From Marinimicrobium sp. C6131 (lineage in GTDB: Bacteria > Pseudomonadota > Gammaproteobacteria > Pseudomonadales > Cellvibrionaceae), in assembly GCF_026153455.1 (NCBI RefSeq), contig NZ_CP110629.1, positions 2,356,001 through 2,420,000 on the forward strand: a DNA stretch of 64,000 nucleotides, in the 5' to 3' direction. Below are positions 47,809 through 57,221 of the stretch, piece after piece. The first letter of the stretch is position 1. The number at the start of each line of letters is the position of its first letter. Under the pieces are notes generated by a model. It searched no databases, was not told where the DNA came from, and was given only the letters and a program-made list of their open reading frames with translations. The position numbers and the translations under genes are program-made.

Positions 47809-50085
47809 ATGCATCAACCCGAACAGCCCATCCTGCGCGATATCGTGTTAATTGGCGGTGGCCACAGTCATGTGGGGGTACTCAAACGCTTCGCCATGAA
47901 GCCCGAGCCCGGGGTGCGGCTGACGGTGATCTGCCGGGATACGCACACGCCCTACTCCGGCATGCTGCCCGGCTATATTGCCGGACACTACAGCTACGAT
48001 GAAGTGCACATTGATCTACGCCGACTGGCGGAGTTTGCCGGCGCGCGGTTTTTCAGTGATGAAGCGGTCAATATTGATCGGGCCAATCAGAAAGTCATCT
48101 GCCGCGGTCGGCCGCCGGTGCCCTACGATCTGCTCTCCATCAATATCGGTTCCACCCCTCAGGTCAGCCGGGTGCCCGGCGCGGAGCAGCACGCGGTACC
48201 GGTCAAACCCATCTATCAGTTCAATGACCGCTGGCAACAGTTGCTCGACCGGGTGACCCATCATCCCGGCATCACCCGGGTGGCCGTCGTGGGCGGTGGC
48301 GCGGGCGGCGTGGAGCTGGTGCTTGCCATGCAGTATCGTCTGACCCGCGAGCTTCAGGCCATGGGGCGCAACCCTGAAGAACTGGTGTTCGACCTTTACA
48401 CCCGCGATGAGAAAATCCTGCCCACTCACAACCAGAAGGTGCGCAATCACTTTCATCAGGCGCTGGCGATGGGCGAGATCAACCTCTACACCAATGCCGA
48501 AGTGACCGCCGTGGACGCCGGGCGATTGCACACCGAAGACGGTTACTGGCACGAGGCAGACGAGGTGGTCTGGGTGACCAGTGCCGGCGGTGCCGCCTGG
48601 CTTAGGGAGGCCGGTCTGGAACTGGATGACAACGGCTTTATTCAGGTGCGCGACACCCTGCAATCCATGAATGACACGAAGATTTTTGCCGCCGGGGATA
48701 TTGCCACTCAGGTAAATCATCCCCGCGAGAAAGCCGGCGTGTTTGCCGTGCGTCAGGGACGCCCACTGGCGGACAACCTGCGCCGAGCCGTGCTGGGTCA
48801 ACCACTCAAACCCTATCGTCCCCAGAAAAAATGGCTGGCCCTGATCAGTACCGGCAACCAGCACGCGGTGGCATCCCGGGGCGGCTTTTACGCCGCCGGC
48901 GATTGGGTGTGGCGCTGGAAGGATTCGATTGATCGGCGTTTCATGGCCAAGTTCAATGAGCTGCCGCCGATGGACGAACAGGCCATGGCGCCGACCAGAC
49001 CGAACCGCGTGCCACTGGAAAAAGACGAGCAGGAGCAGGCCATCTCCGCCATCGCCATGCGCTGCGGCGGCTGCGGTGCCAAGGTGGGGGCGACGGTCCT
49101 GTCCCGCGCCCTCTCCACCCTCAAACCCGTGGAGCGGGACGAAGTGCTGGTGGGCCTGCACGCGCCGGACGATGCCGCCGTGGTGAAAATTCCCGCCGGA
49201 AAAGCGGCGGTCCACACCATCGATTTTTTCCGCGCCTTTATTGACGACCCCTATGTGTTCGGCAAAATCGCCGCCAATCACGCCCTGGGGGATGTATTCG
49301 CCATGGGCGCCGAAGCCCAGACCGCCACCGCGGTGGCCACGGTGCCCCAGGGGCTGGAATCCAAAGTGGAAGACACGGTGTACCAGATGATGACCGGCGC
49401 ACTGGAAGTGCTGAACGACGCCAACTGTACCTTAGTGGGCGGTCACACCGGCGAGGGCAAAGAGCTGGCCCTGGGTTTTGCGGTCAACGGACTGCTTGAT
49501 GAGAACGACACGGCGCTGACCAAGGGCGGCCTTCAGCCCGGCCAGGTGCTGTTGCTTACCAAACCCATCGGTACCGGCACCCTGTTCGCGGCCTTGCCAC
49601 AACTGAAGATCAAAGGCCGCTGGATCGACGCGGCGCTTGCCAGCATGTGCGTCTCCAATCGACTGGCGGCCCAGTGCCTGCGCGAGTATGGCTCAACGGC
49701 CTGCACCGATCTGACCGGCTTCGGCCTGCTCGGCCACCTGGTGGAAATGACCCGCGCCTCGGGCGTGGACGCGGAACTGAATCTGGAAGTACTACCGCTG
49801 CTGGAAGGCGCCGAAGAGACCGTCGCCGCCGGCGTACTCAGCTCCCTGCAACCGGCCAACGTCCGCCTGCGCCGCGCCATCAAGGACCAGGACCAGTGGG
49901 TCGACCACCCCCGTTACCCACTGCTGTTCGACCCCCAGACCGCCGGCGGCCTGCTCGCCTCGGTGCCCGCCGATCAGGCCGATGCCTGTGTTGCGGCGCT
50001 ACATTCCCTGGGCTACCCTCATACCCGGATCATCGGCCGGATACTGCCCGAGGGCGATGCGCTGGAGCCGATTCATTTGCGGTAG
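47809..50085 (+). CDS. selD: FAD-dependent oxidoreductase-selenide, water dikinase fusion (SelD)
   Basis: This 758-residue protein has an NDH-2-like FAD/NAD(P) oxidoreductase (residues ~1-380: IVLIGGGHSHVGVLKRF, VAVVGGGAGGVELVLAM, IFAAGDIATQ) fused to SelD (~410-758). The SelD active-site stretch is RCGGCGAKVG with Cys422 and Lys425; HTIDFFRAFIDDPYVFGKIAANHALGD, GGHTGEGKEL and FGLLGHL follow. SelD makes selenophosphate from selenide and ATP; the redox domain may supply or handle selenide. I use the ATG at 47809; an in-frame ATG at 47764 is possible. No mnmH or selA lies next to it. Confidence 0.92.
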   Translation: MHQPEQPILRDIVLIGGGHSHVGVLKRFAMKPEPGVRLTVICRDTHTPYSGMLPGYIAGHYSYDEVHIDLRRLAEFAGARFFSDEAVNIDRANQKVICRGRPPVPYDLLSINIGSTPQVSRVPGAEQHAVPVKPIYQFNDRWQQLLDRVTHHPGITRVAVVGGGAGGVELVLAMQYRLTRELQAMGRNPEELVFDLYTRDEKILPTHNQKVRNHFHQALAMGEINLYTNAEVTAVDAGRLHTEDGYWHEADEVVWVTSAGGAAWLREAGLELDDNGFIQVRDTLQSMNDTKIFAAGDIATQVNHPREKAGVFAVRQGRPLADNLRRAVLGQPLKPYRPQKKWLALISTGNQHAVASRGGFYAAGDWVWRWKDSIDRRFMAKFNELPPMDEQAMAPTRPNRVPLEKDEQEQAISAIAMRCGGCGAKVGATVLSRALSTLKPVERDEVLVGLHAPDDAAVVKIPAGKAAVHTIDFFRAFIDDPYVFGKIAANHALGDVFAMGAEAQTATAVATVPQGLESKVEDTVYQMMTGALEVLNDANCTLVGGHTGEGKELALGFAVNGLLDENDTALTKGGLQPGQVLLLTKPIGTGTLFAALPQLKIKGRWIDAALASMCVSNRLAAQCLREYGSTACTDLTGFGLLGHLVEMTRASGVDAELNLEVLPLLEGAEETVAAGVLSSLQPANVRLRRAIKDQDQWVDHPRYPLLFDPQTAGGLLASVPADQADACVAALHSLGYPHTRIIGRILPEGDALEPIHLR

Positions 50086-50147
50086 TCGTCGAGTAGCGGT
50101 TCGACACGGTACGGGTCGTGGACAAATTGGGGCACGCTCCGGGGCGT

Positions 50148-50228
50148 TGGGTTACGGCGGATGCGGCCTTCGGCCTTATGCCGCCCTACGCGGGTGTTGT
50201 GGCATGCGTCGGGCCGATCCACCGTTAG
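50148..50228. repeat. REP/BIME-like palindrome
   Basis: GTTACGGCGGATGCGGCC-TTC-GGCC...GCCGCCCTACG, then an inverted half (CGTCGGGCCGATCCACCGTTA). It matches the units at 14031 and 58137 and lies between the convergent selD and ferritin-like genes. Confidence 0.65.
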
Positions 50229-50236
50229 GCACAAGG

Positions 50237-50779
50237 TTACTTGCCGTCGAGGCCTTCCAGCAGGCCGGCCATGTCGTCGGCGTGCTCTTCTTCCTGGGCC
50301 AGGATGTCTTCAATAATGCGGCGGGAGGTGGGGTCCTGGTCGCCCAGGTAGGCGGCGATTTCCCGGTAGCTGTCGATGGCGATGCGCTCGGCCACCAGGT
50401 CTTCCACCACCATCTCCCGCAGGGTCTCGCCCTCCACAAACTCCGCGTGGGAGCGGGTCTGCAGTCCCTCCGGGGAAAAATTCGGCTTGCCACCCAGTTG
50501 CACGATGCGCTCGGCAAGCCAGTCGGCGTGCTGCTCTTCCTGCTGGGCGTGCTCCAGAAACTCCTGGGCCGCCACTTCAGCACTGATGCCCTCGGCGCGA
50601 TAGTAGTGGCTCTTATAGCGCAGGGTGCAGACGATCTCGGTGGCCAGTGCCTCGTTGAGAATCTTTATCACATTGTCCCGGTTGGCCTTGTAGCCCTCGG
50701 TGACGGCACCCTGCTCAATATGCTTCCGGGCGCGTTCGCGCAGGGTTTTCACATCGGTCAGAAACGGTTGATCGGTCAT
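50237..50779 (-). CDS. Ferritin-like / bacterioferritin-type diiron protein
   Basis: This 180-residue four-helix-bundle protein has diiron-site pairs in LNEALATEIVC...YKSH, EHAQQEEQHADWLAE, EDLVAERIAIDSYRE and ILAQEEEHADDMAG. Two ExxH motifs (QEEQH, QEEEH) are spaced as in ferritin-like domains. The likely role is iron storage or protection from oxidative stress. It is a single gene, convergent with selD. Confidence 0.85.
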   Translation of the reverse strand: MTDQPFLTDVKTLRERARKHIEQGAVTEGYKANRDNVIKILNEALATEIVCTLRYKSHYYRAEGISAEVAAQEFLEHAQQEEQHADWLAERIVQLGGKPNFSPEGLQTRSHAEFVEGETLREMVVEDLVAERIAIDSYREIAAYLGDQDPTSRRIIEDILAQEEEHADDMAGLLEGLDGK

Positions 50780-51044
50780 AACTACCTCCCCTTCAGAATG
50801 GACAGATTCAGCATAGCAGCTCGGTCAAGCCAATCCGACCGAGCCACTCACCCTACCTACGACAACGTCGACCCCACAGACGTGCCCTGATCGCCGGGGC
50901 GCGCAATTCCGTACCCATGGTCTACACTGTAACGATAACAAGCAGCACCTGTAATACCGTGGTTCCCGGAAATGTCCTCAGCGATACCCCTGCCGCGACG
51001 GGCGCTCCCCGCGCCGAGCGGTAGACCAACGAAGGAGATGCAAG

Positions 51045-52325
51045 GTGATCAAACGCATAGTGGTCGGCATTCTCGGCCTTATCATTCTGGTTCTTATCGT
51101 TCTGCTATTACTCGCGTGGGAGGGCAGCATAGCGCCCCAATCTCCGCCCTCTGCGGATGACTTTTCGCAGGAGCAGATTGACCGCGGGCAGGTATTGGCG
51201 GGCATCGGCAACTGCCAGAGCTGTCACACCACCGACCGCGATCAGCCCTACGCGGGCGGTCTGGCCTTTGAAACGGAGTTCGGTACCCTCTATTCCACCA
51301 ATATCACCCCCGACCCGGACACCGGGATCGGCCAGTGGTCCCGGGAGGCATTCAATAGGGCCATGCGCGAAGGGGTCTCCCGGGACGGCTCGCACCTGTT
51401 CCCCGCCTTTCCCTATACCCACTTTGCCAATGTCAGCGACGGGGATCTGGAAGACCTCTACGCCTATATGATGACCCGCGAAGCGATCAACGCGGAGCCG
51501 CCGGAGAATACCCTGCGCTTCCCGTTCAGCATTCGCATGCTGCAGGCGGGCTGGAAGCTGCTCTACTTCGACGGCGCCACCCTGGAAGAGGGTGCGAGCC
51601 GCGGAGAGTACCTGGCCGAAGGCCTGGGGCACTGCTCCGCCTGCCATACGCCGCGCAATTCGGTTGGCGCAGAGGCCGACGGGCAAGACTACGACGGGGC
51701 CTTCGTCAACGGCTGGTTCGCGCCGGCACTGAGCGACAACCACAGCACCCCGGTGGGTTGGACCGAAGACGAGCTGTTCCTGTACCTGCGCAACGGCGTA
51801 TCCATCTACCACGGTGTCGCCGCCGGCTCCATGGCCGATGTGGTGCATCAGGGGCTGGTTGAGGCCAGCGATGACGATATCCGGGCCCTGGCCCGCTACT
51901 TCCATACCATTGCCGGTGGCAGCGACGCAGACCAGGCGGGCAACCAGGCCGCCCGGGCGATTCGCACCGCCCAGGAGCGCAGCGCCGGCACCCTGAGCCG
52001 GGGGGAGGAACTGTTCACCTACGGCTGCGCCAGTTGCCACTACAACAATCCGGATGAGCCCAGCATCATGCGCCCGGACATGAGCCTGAACAGCGCCGTG
52101 ACCGCCGATGATCCCACCAACCTGATCCGCTTCACGCTGGAAGGCATTTCCGACGAGGCCGGCATTCAGGGCGTCGTGATGCCCGGTTACGCGGACTGGA
52201 GCAATGGCGATCTGGTGGCCCTGTTCGAATTCCTGCGCGAGACCCATACCGATCGCCCCGCCTGGGACAATCTCGAACAACGTATTCAAGCGCTGCGCGA
52301 TAACGCCGGCAACGGGAAGGAGTAA
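51045..52325 (+). CDS. Triheme cytochrome c, electron acceptor of the Mo hydroxylase
   Basis: This 426-residue protein starts at a GTG preceded by AAGGAGAT. An N-terminal membrane anchor (GLIILVLIVLLLLAW) is followed by three CxxCH heme sites: CQSCH, CSACH and CASCH. It resembles the cytochrome subunits of membrane-bound alcohol and aldehyde dehydrogenases. The 2Fe-2S subunit gene starts 6 bp after its stop, so it should pass electrons from the Mo enzyme to the respiratory chain in the periplasm. Confidence 0.9.
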   Translation: MIKRIVVGILGLIILVLIVLLLLAWEGSIAPQSPPSADDFSQEQIDRGQVLAGIGNCQSCHTTDRDQPYAGGLAFETEFGTLYSTNITPDPDTGIGQWSREAFNRAMREGVSRDGSHLFPAFPYTHFANVSDGDLEDLYAYMMTREAINAEPPENTLRFPFSIRMLQAGWKLLYFDGATLEEGASRGEYLAEGLGHCSACHTPRNSVGAEADGQDYDGAFVNGWFAPALSDNHSTPVGWTEDELFLYLRNGVSIYHGVAAGSMADVVHQGLVEASDDDIRALARYFHTIAGGSDADQAGNQAARAIRTAQERSAGTLSRGEELFTYGCASCHYNNPDEPSIMRPDMSLNSAVTADDPTNLIRFTLEGISDEAGIQGVVMPGYADWSNGDLVALFEFLRETHTDRPAWDNLEQRIQALRDNAGNGKE

Positions 52326-52331
52326 CAGACC

Positions 52332-52826
52332 ATGAGCACCACATTCACTCTCAACGGGCAAAAGGTCACTCTGGAGGTGACCGACGACACCCCGCTGCTC
52401 TGGGGCATTCGCGATGACGCCGGCATGACCGGCACCAAATACGGTTGCGGTATCGGCCTGTGCGGCGCCTGTACCGTGCTGGTCAATGGCCGCGCCACCC
52501 GCTCCTGCATTACGCCGGTCAGCCAGGTAGCCGGGGCCGAGGTCACCACCATCGAAGGGCTGGACGAGAACGGCCGGCACCCCCTGCAGAAAGCCTGGGT
52601 GGAAACCCAGACGCCCCAATGCGGTTACTGCCAGTCCGGGCAGATCATGCAGGCCGCGGCCATGCTCAAGGATTTTCCCAACCCCACCGATGAGCAGATC
52701 GACCAGGTGATGAGCGGCAACCTGTGCCGCTGCATGGCCTATGTGCGCATTCGGGAAGCCATCAAAATTGCCGCCACCGAGATGCGCGGCGGTGTCCAGA
52801 TTCAGGAGGGTGCCTCCAATGAATAA
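52332..52826 (+). CDS. 2Fe-2S subunit of xanthine oxidase-family hydroxylase (IorA-like)
   Basis: This 164-residue protein binds two [2Fe-2S] clusters: a plant-type ferredoxin site ([17 protein letters not shown] plus the later RSC) and an alpha-helical site ([11 protein letters not shown] and LCRCMAY). It is the small subunit typical of isoquinoline 1-oxidoreductase and aldehyde oxidase types. Its end overlaps the Mo subunit start by 8 bp. Lacking a signal peptide, it would be exported with the Tat-tagged large subunit. Confidence 0.93.
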   Translation: MSTTFTLNGQKVTLEVTDDTPLLWGIRDDAGMTGTKYGCGIGLCGACTVLVNGRATRSCITPVSQVAGAEVTTIEGLDENGRHPLQKAWVETQTPQCGYCQSGQIMQAAAMLKDFPNPTDEQIDQVMSGNLCRCMAYVRIREAIKIAATEMRGGVQIQEGASNE

Positions 52827-55125
52827 GCTATTTCGCTCCTTGCTCAACCCCGATGTGGGCGCGGTCAATCACGGCCCCAGCCTGAGCCGCCGCGGCTTTC
52901 TGATCGGCGCCGCCGGTGCCGGCATCACCCTCGCCTTTTACCGCCCCGGGCTGAGCTTCGCCCAACCGGAAGAGGTGATTGAAAACCAGACCTTTGAGCC
53001 CACCATCTGGTACCAGATCGAAAACGACGGGCGCATTATCGTCAATATTGCCGAGGCCGAAATGGGCCAGCATGTGGGCACCGCTCTGGCCCGCATTGTC
53101 GCGGACGAACTGGAGGCCGATTGGTCCAAAGTCGAGCTGCACCATGTCGACAGCGATCCCAAATGGGGACTGATGGTCACCGGTGGCAGCTGGTCGGTGT
53201 GGGAAAACTTTATGCCCCTCAGTCGCGCCGGCGCCGCCGGCCGGCAAGTATTGATTGAGGAGGGTGCCAAACTGCTCGGTGTCAACGCCAGTCAGTGCCG
53301 CGCGCGCAACAGCGAAGTGATCGCGGGCAACCGCTCCATCAGCTACGCCGAAATCGTTCAACGCGGCGATATGTCCCGTTCGTTCAGCGAAGACGAGCTG
53401 GAGAAAATCCAGGTCAAAAAACCCGAGGACCGCCGCCTGATCGGCCAGGAAACCCAGGCGCTGGATATCCCCGATAAAACCGATGGCAGCAGCATGTATG
53501 GCATTGATGCGACGGTCGAGAATATGGTCTACGGCCGCCCACTGATTCCGCCCACCCGTTACGGTGCCAAAATCAACAGCATCGACGACAGCGAGGCGAA
53601 AAATGTCGAGGGCTACCTGCAAACCATACAGCTCAACGACCCGACCGACACCGTGCCCGGTTGGGCGGTGGTCATTGCCACTTCGTTTTACGCGGCGAGC
53701 AAAGCCGCCAGCAAAATCAAAGTGGACTGGACGCCGGGGGAAACCGCCAACGTCAGCGAACAGGATATTCTCGATCGCGGTGTGGAGCTGATTGAGAAAA
53801 GCGACGTCGGTGCGCTGGTGGTGAATGACGACGGTGTGGACGATGCCTTCAGCAACGCCGATTCAGTGCTGGAAGAAGATTACATCGCCCACACCGTACT
53901 GCACTTTCAACTCGAACCGGTCAACGCCCTCGCCTACCAGAAAGACGGCATCTGGGAAATTCACACCGGCAATCAATGGCAGTCCCTGATTCTGCCGACG
54001 CTGGCCAAGGCACTGGATGTGGCGGAAGACAAGGTGATCATGCGCACCTACATGCTTGGCGGCGGTTTTGGTCGCCGGCTCAACGGCGACTACGCAGTGC
54101 CCGCCGCTCTGGCCTCAAAAGCGCTGAACCGCCCGGTGAAACTGGTGTTCACCCGGGAAGATGACGCGCGCTTTGACTCGGTGCGCTCCCCCGCCTACCA
54201 GCGCGTGCGTATGGCCTTTGATGCCGAGGGCAACCCCACCGGCATGGAGCACCACGCCACCGCGGGATGGCCCACCCAGGTGATGGTGCCGGGCTTTATG
54301 CCCGAGGCCACCAACGGCGAGAAGTACGACCCCTTTGCCATTCAGGGCGCCGCTCACTGGTATTCGGTGGGGGCGCATCGGTTGCGGGCCATTTCCAACG
54401 ACCTGGCCAACAAAACCTTTCGCCCCGGTTGGCTGCGCTCGGTGGGCTCGGGCTGGGTGAACTGGGCATTGGAGTCTTTTATGGACCAGGCGGCCCGCAA
54501 GGCCGGGAAAGACCCGATTGAGTTCCGCCTCGCCCTGCTGAAAGCGGAAGGCAAAAATGCCGGCGAAGCCCCCAACTCGGTCGGCGGCGCCAGCCGTCAG
54601 GCGAATGTACTGCGCCGGGTGCGGGAAATTTCCGAGTGGGGTCAGGAGATGCCGGCGGATACCGGCCTCGGGGTGGCCACCACTTACGGCCAGGAGCGCA
54701 ATATGCCGACCTGGACGGCCTGTGTCGCCAAGGTGCATGTGGATCGCAATACCGGCAAGGTAACGCTGCAGAAGCTGACGCTGGTCACCGATGCGGGCAC
54801 GGTGGTGCACCCGGATGGTGCCCGGGCGCAGGTGGAAGGCGCGGCTTTGTGGGGTGCCAGTATGGCGTTGCATGAGGGGACGGTGTTCGAGAAGGGTGAG
54901 GTGAAGGATCAGAACCTGAATACTTATTCGCCGATGCGGATTCGCGATGTGCCGGAGATTGAGATGGAGTTTGTGGACAGTACGGAGTTGTCGGTGGGCT
55001 TGGGTGAACCGGCAACCACGGTGGTCGGTCCGGCGATTGGCAATGCGATTTTCGCGGCGGTCGGGGTACGGATGACGGAGATTCCGATTCGACGCGAAGC
55101 GGTGTTGGCGGCTTTGAAAGCTTGA
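52819..55125 (+). CDS. Molybdopterin-binding subunit, isoquinoline 1-oxidoreductase beta type
   Basis: This 768-residue protein has a twin-arginine signal ([20 protein letters not shown]), so the complex is periplasmic. Mo-site blocks are [14 protein letters not shown], the [13 protein letters not shown] region and the catalytic Glu in [12 protein letters not shown]. The sequence belongs to the IorB-like group, which oxidises N-heterocycles or aldehydes; the substrate here is unknown. The start [14 protein letters not shown] at 52819 is used because the upstream frame overlaps the 2Fe-2S gene. Confidence 0.92.
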   Translation: MNKLFRSLLNPDVGAVNHGPSLSRRGFLIGAAGAGITLAFYRPGLSFAQPEEVIENQTFEPTIWYQIENDGRIIVNIAEAEMGQHVGTALARIVADELEADWSKVELHHVDSDPKWGLMVTGGSWSVWENFMPLSRAGAAGRQVLIEEGAKLLGVNASQCRARNSEVIAGNRSISYAEIVQRGDMSRSFSEDELEKIQVKKPEDRRLIGQETQALDIPDKTDGSSMYGIDATVENMVYGRPLIPPTRYGAKINSIDDSEAKNVEGYLQTIQLNDPTDTVPGWAVVIATSFYAASKAASKIKVDWTPGETANVSEQDILDRGVELIEKSDVGALVVNDDGVDDAFSNADSVLEEDYIAHTVLHFQLEPVNALAYQKDGIWEIHTGNQWQSLILPTLAKALDVAEDKVIMRTYMLGGGFGRRLNGDYAVPAALASKALNRPVKLVFTREDDARFDSVRSPAYQRVRMAFDAEGNPTGMEHHATAGWPTQVMVPGFMPEATNGEKYDPFAIQGAAHWYSVGAHRLRAISNDLANKTFRPGWLRSVGSGWVNWALESFMDQAARKAGKDPIEFRLALLKAEGKNAGEAPNSVGGASRQANVLRRVREISEWGQEMPADTGLGVATTYGQERNMPTWTACVAKVHVDRNTGKVTLQKLTLVTDAGTVVHPDGARAQVEGAALWGASMALHEGTVFEKGEVKDQNLNTYSPMRIRDVPEIEMEFVDSTELSVGLGEPATTVVGPAIGNAIFAAVGVRMTEIPIRREAVLAALKA

Positions 55126-55150
55126 GACTTTTGTTGGCTGTGGAACGTCC

Positions 55151-55262
55151 GGTGCGATATGGGGCGTGTTGTTTCCAGACACGCCGTAAACCCATCCCTG
55201 GGGGCTCGACGCGCGGAGTCCCTCCGCTTACGGTCTGGAAACAACACGCCCCATACCGCACC
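55151..55262 (+). repeat. Long-arm hairpin repeat, copy D
   Basis: The arms 55151-55180 and 55233-55262 pair over 30 bp with one mismatch. The core reads ACGCCGTAAACCCATCCCTG then GGGGCTCG, a GCGGAG/CTCCGC mini-hairpin and TTACGGTCT. It lies 25 bp after the Mo subunit stop and faces copy E. Confidence 0.88.
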
Positions 55263-55353
55263 TAAGTGCCACAAAACAGCCTTCGTTGGCCGGATATATC
55301 ACTCTCCAATTGCGTTGGGTGGCCGAGAAACCCAAGGTATTGTGAACCTCGTA

Positions 55354-55462
55354 GGTCGGAGGAGGGGAAACCCTTTCAAGACCGTAGAGCGGGGGACCCG
55401 CGATCCGAGCCCCCAGGGATGGGTTTACGGCGTGTCTTGAAAGGGTTTCCCCTCCTCCGACC
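55354..55462 (-). repeat. Long-arm hairpin repeat, copy E (inverted relative to D)
   Basis: The arms 55354-55382 and 55434-55462 are perfectly complementary over 29 bp. On the minus strand the core reads ACGCCGTAAACCCATCCCTG then GGGGCTCG, a GCGGG/CCCGC mini-hairpin and TACGGTCT. Core D and core E are almost the same, but their arms share no similarity. The 385-bp gap between the convergent Mo subunit and mocA-like genes holds little besides copies D and E. Confidence 0.88.
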
Positions 55463-55510
55463 GGACGTTACTACGCAGTCGCTCCCCTCCAACAGCACCA
55501 TGTGGGTGCC

Positions 55511-56104
55511 CTAACGAATTAGATCCTTGGGTCGATCCACATCCCGCAACACCCCCACATCCGAAACAGGAATCAGACGGCAGGCGCTGTGATGTTTTCT
55601 GATGATGGTGCGTGCGCCCAGGTCGCCGTGAAGGTTGGCCAGCTCGGGCCAGAAGTCGCGGCCGAAGAGTACCGGGTGGCCCGCATTGCCATCGTAGACC
55701 GGGCGGATGATCGTGTCTTCCGTTGCGTGGCTCAACAACTGGCTGAACGCATCCGGTTTGATCCAGGGCATATCACCCAGAAGAACCGCCGCTGCAGTGG
55801 CATCTTTGTTATTTGCTTGCAGATGCTGAAACGCCACGGCGATGCTGGTGCCCAGGCCGATGGGTTCTTCGGGAGCGTAAATGACCGGTTCAGTACCCAG
55901 CCCCAGATCGCTCTCTTCATCGTCGGAGCGGAGTACCAGATAAAACGCTTTAAACACTGATCGGGTCATGGCAACCGTTGCCTGGAGTAGCGTCTGGCCT
56001 TCCGTGAGCTGCGCGCGGCGTTTGTCCGAGCCGAACCGGGTGGAGTAGCCGGCGGCCATGATCAGGCCGACGACATTGCTGGAGGGGGTGAGGCTAGAGG
56101 GCAT
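55511..56104 (-). CDS. Molybdenum cofactor nucleotidyltransferase-like protein (MocA/MobA-like)
   Basis: This 197-residue NTP transferase has GLIMAAGYSTRFGSDKR (nucleotide loop), LLGDMPWIKPD (metal site) and GHPVLFGRDFWPEL. This resembles MocA, which forms the cytosine dinucleotide form of Moco used by xanthine oxidase-family hydroxylases. Its position, overlapping xdhC by 11 bp and next to the Mo hydroxylase, supports that role. Confidence 0.85.
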   Translation of the reverse strand: MPSSLTPSSNVVGLIMAAGYSTRFGSDKRRAQLTEGQTLLQATVAMTRSVFKAFYLVLRSDDEESDLGLGTEPVIYAPEEPIGLGTSIAVAFQHLQANNKDATAAAVLLGDMPWIKPDAFSQLLSHATEDTIIRPVYDGNAGHPVLFGRDFWPELANLHGDLGARTIIRKHHSACRLIPVSDVGVLRDVDRPKDLIR

Positions 56105-57062
56105 GACGCGGTTGACCCCGGTGCACGCGGATGATGTCCGCCATGACAGCCAGGGCGATTTCGGCGGGGGTTTTGCTGCCGATGGCCAGACCGATGGGCA
56201 TGTGCAGGCGCTCGATGTCGGCGTCGCTCAGGCCGCCGGATCGGCGCAGACGTTCGGCGCGGTTGTCGGAGGTTTTGCGCGAGCCCATGACGCCGATGTA
56301 AAACGCCTCGGTGCGCACCGCTTCCATCATCGCCAGGTCGTCGATTCTGGGATCGTGGGTCAGTGCCACCACCGCCGTGGCGGCATGGGCGTGCTGCTCA
56401 ATGTAAAGCGATGGCAGGACCGCCTCGACGTTGACCCCCGGCACGTTAAAGGTGGCCACTTCGTCATCGCGCGGGTCGCACACAACCACATCAAACCCCA
56501 GCGCCTGGGCAAACTCGGCGCAAGCGGCGGACACCGGGCTGATACCGGCGATGATCAAGCGCAGAGTGGGACCGACCCGGATGCGCACCGCCTGTTCATC
56601 ACGTTCCACTCGCGGGCCAAGAGCCGAGCCCTCGACAAAAGTCGATTCGCCGTTGTCCAGCGGCACCGAGCGGATCAACGACTGTTGGCCCTGCATGGCC
56701 TCTCGCAACGTCTGAAGATGCGCGCGATGTTCTTCCGTCGGGGTCAGGCGCTCTATCAGAACGTCGAGCACCCCACCGCAGGGAAGCGTGACTTTAGGGC
56801 CGGAGACGTCATCGTTGCCATAGCGGATCTGGGACAGCGGCTGATGAAAATCACCGGCGCGCAGTCGGGCCAGAAAGTCTTCCTCGACGCAACCACCGGA
56901 CAGTGAGCCCACGTGTTGACCGTCCGAGCGGGCCACCATCATGGAGCCGGGTTCGCGCGGCGAGGAGCCGAAGGTGGCGAGAACGGTGCACAGCCAGATG
57001 GGTTCGCCCTGGTCCAGCCAATGCAGAGCCCGTTCAATGACTTGGAGGTCGAGGTGTTGCAT
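56094..57062 (-). CDS. XdhC/CoxI family Moco insertion and sulfuration protein
   Basis: This 322-residue protein has an XdhC N-terminal domain (LCTVLATFGSSPREPGSMM, GSLSGGCVEEDF) and a Rossmann C-terminal domain (LIIAGISPVSAACAEFAQALGF, VVALTHDPRIDD, YIGVMGSRKTSDNRAERL, GSKTPAEIALAVMADI). Such proteins load sulfurated Moco into hydroxylases. With the mocA-like gene it should mature the enzyme encoded at 51045-55125, although it is on the opposite strand. Confidence 0.9.
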   Translation of the reverse strand: MQHLDLQVIERALHWLDQGEPIWLCTVLATFGSSPREPGSMMVARSDGQHVGSLSGGCVEEDFLARLRAGDFHQPLSQIRYGNDDVSGPKVTLPCGGVLDVLIERLTPTEEHRAHLQTLREAMQGQQSLIRSVPLDNGESTFVEGSALGPRVERDEQAVRIRVGPTLRLIIAGISPVSAACAEFAQALGFDVVVCDPRDDEVATFNVPGVNVEAVLPSLYIEQHAHAATAVVALTHDPRIDDLAMMEAVRTEAFYIGVMGSRKTSDNRAERLRRSGGLSDADIERLHMPIGLAIGSKTPAEIALAVMADIIRVHRGQPRHAL

Positions 57063-57221
57063 GGTTTTTCCGCTTTGTTTCGGGTTTGGTTACAGCATAG
57101 CGGAGTTATGGTGGATTGTCGTGGTTGTGGCGAGTGTCGGCAGGGTTGGTAACGGCGGAGTGTTATTCGCTGGCACCATACTTTAAGATGACTCATTCAA
57201 TTAACGCATCTTATTCGCCCT

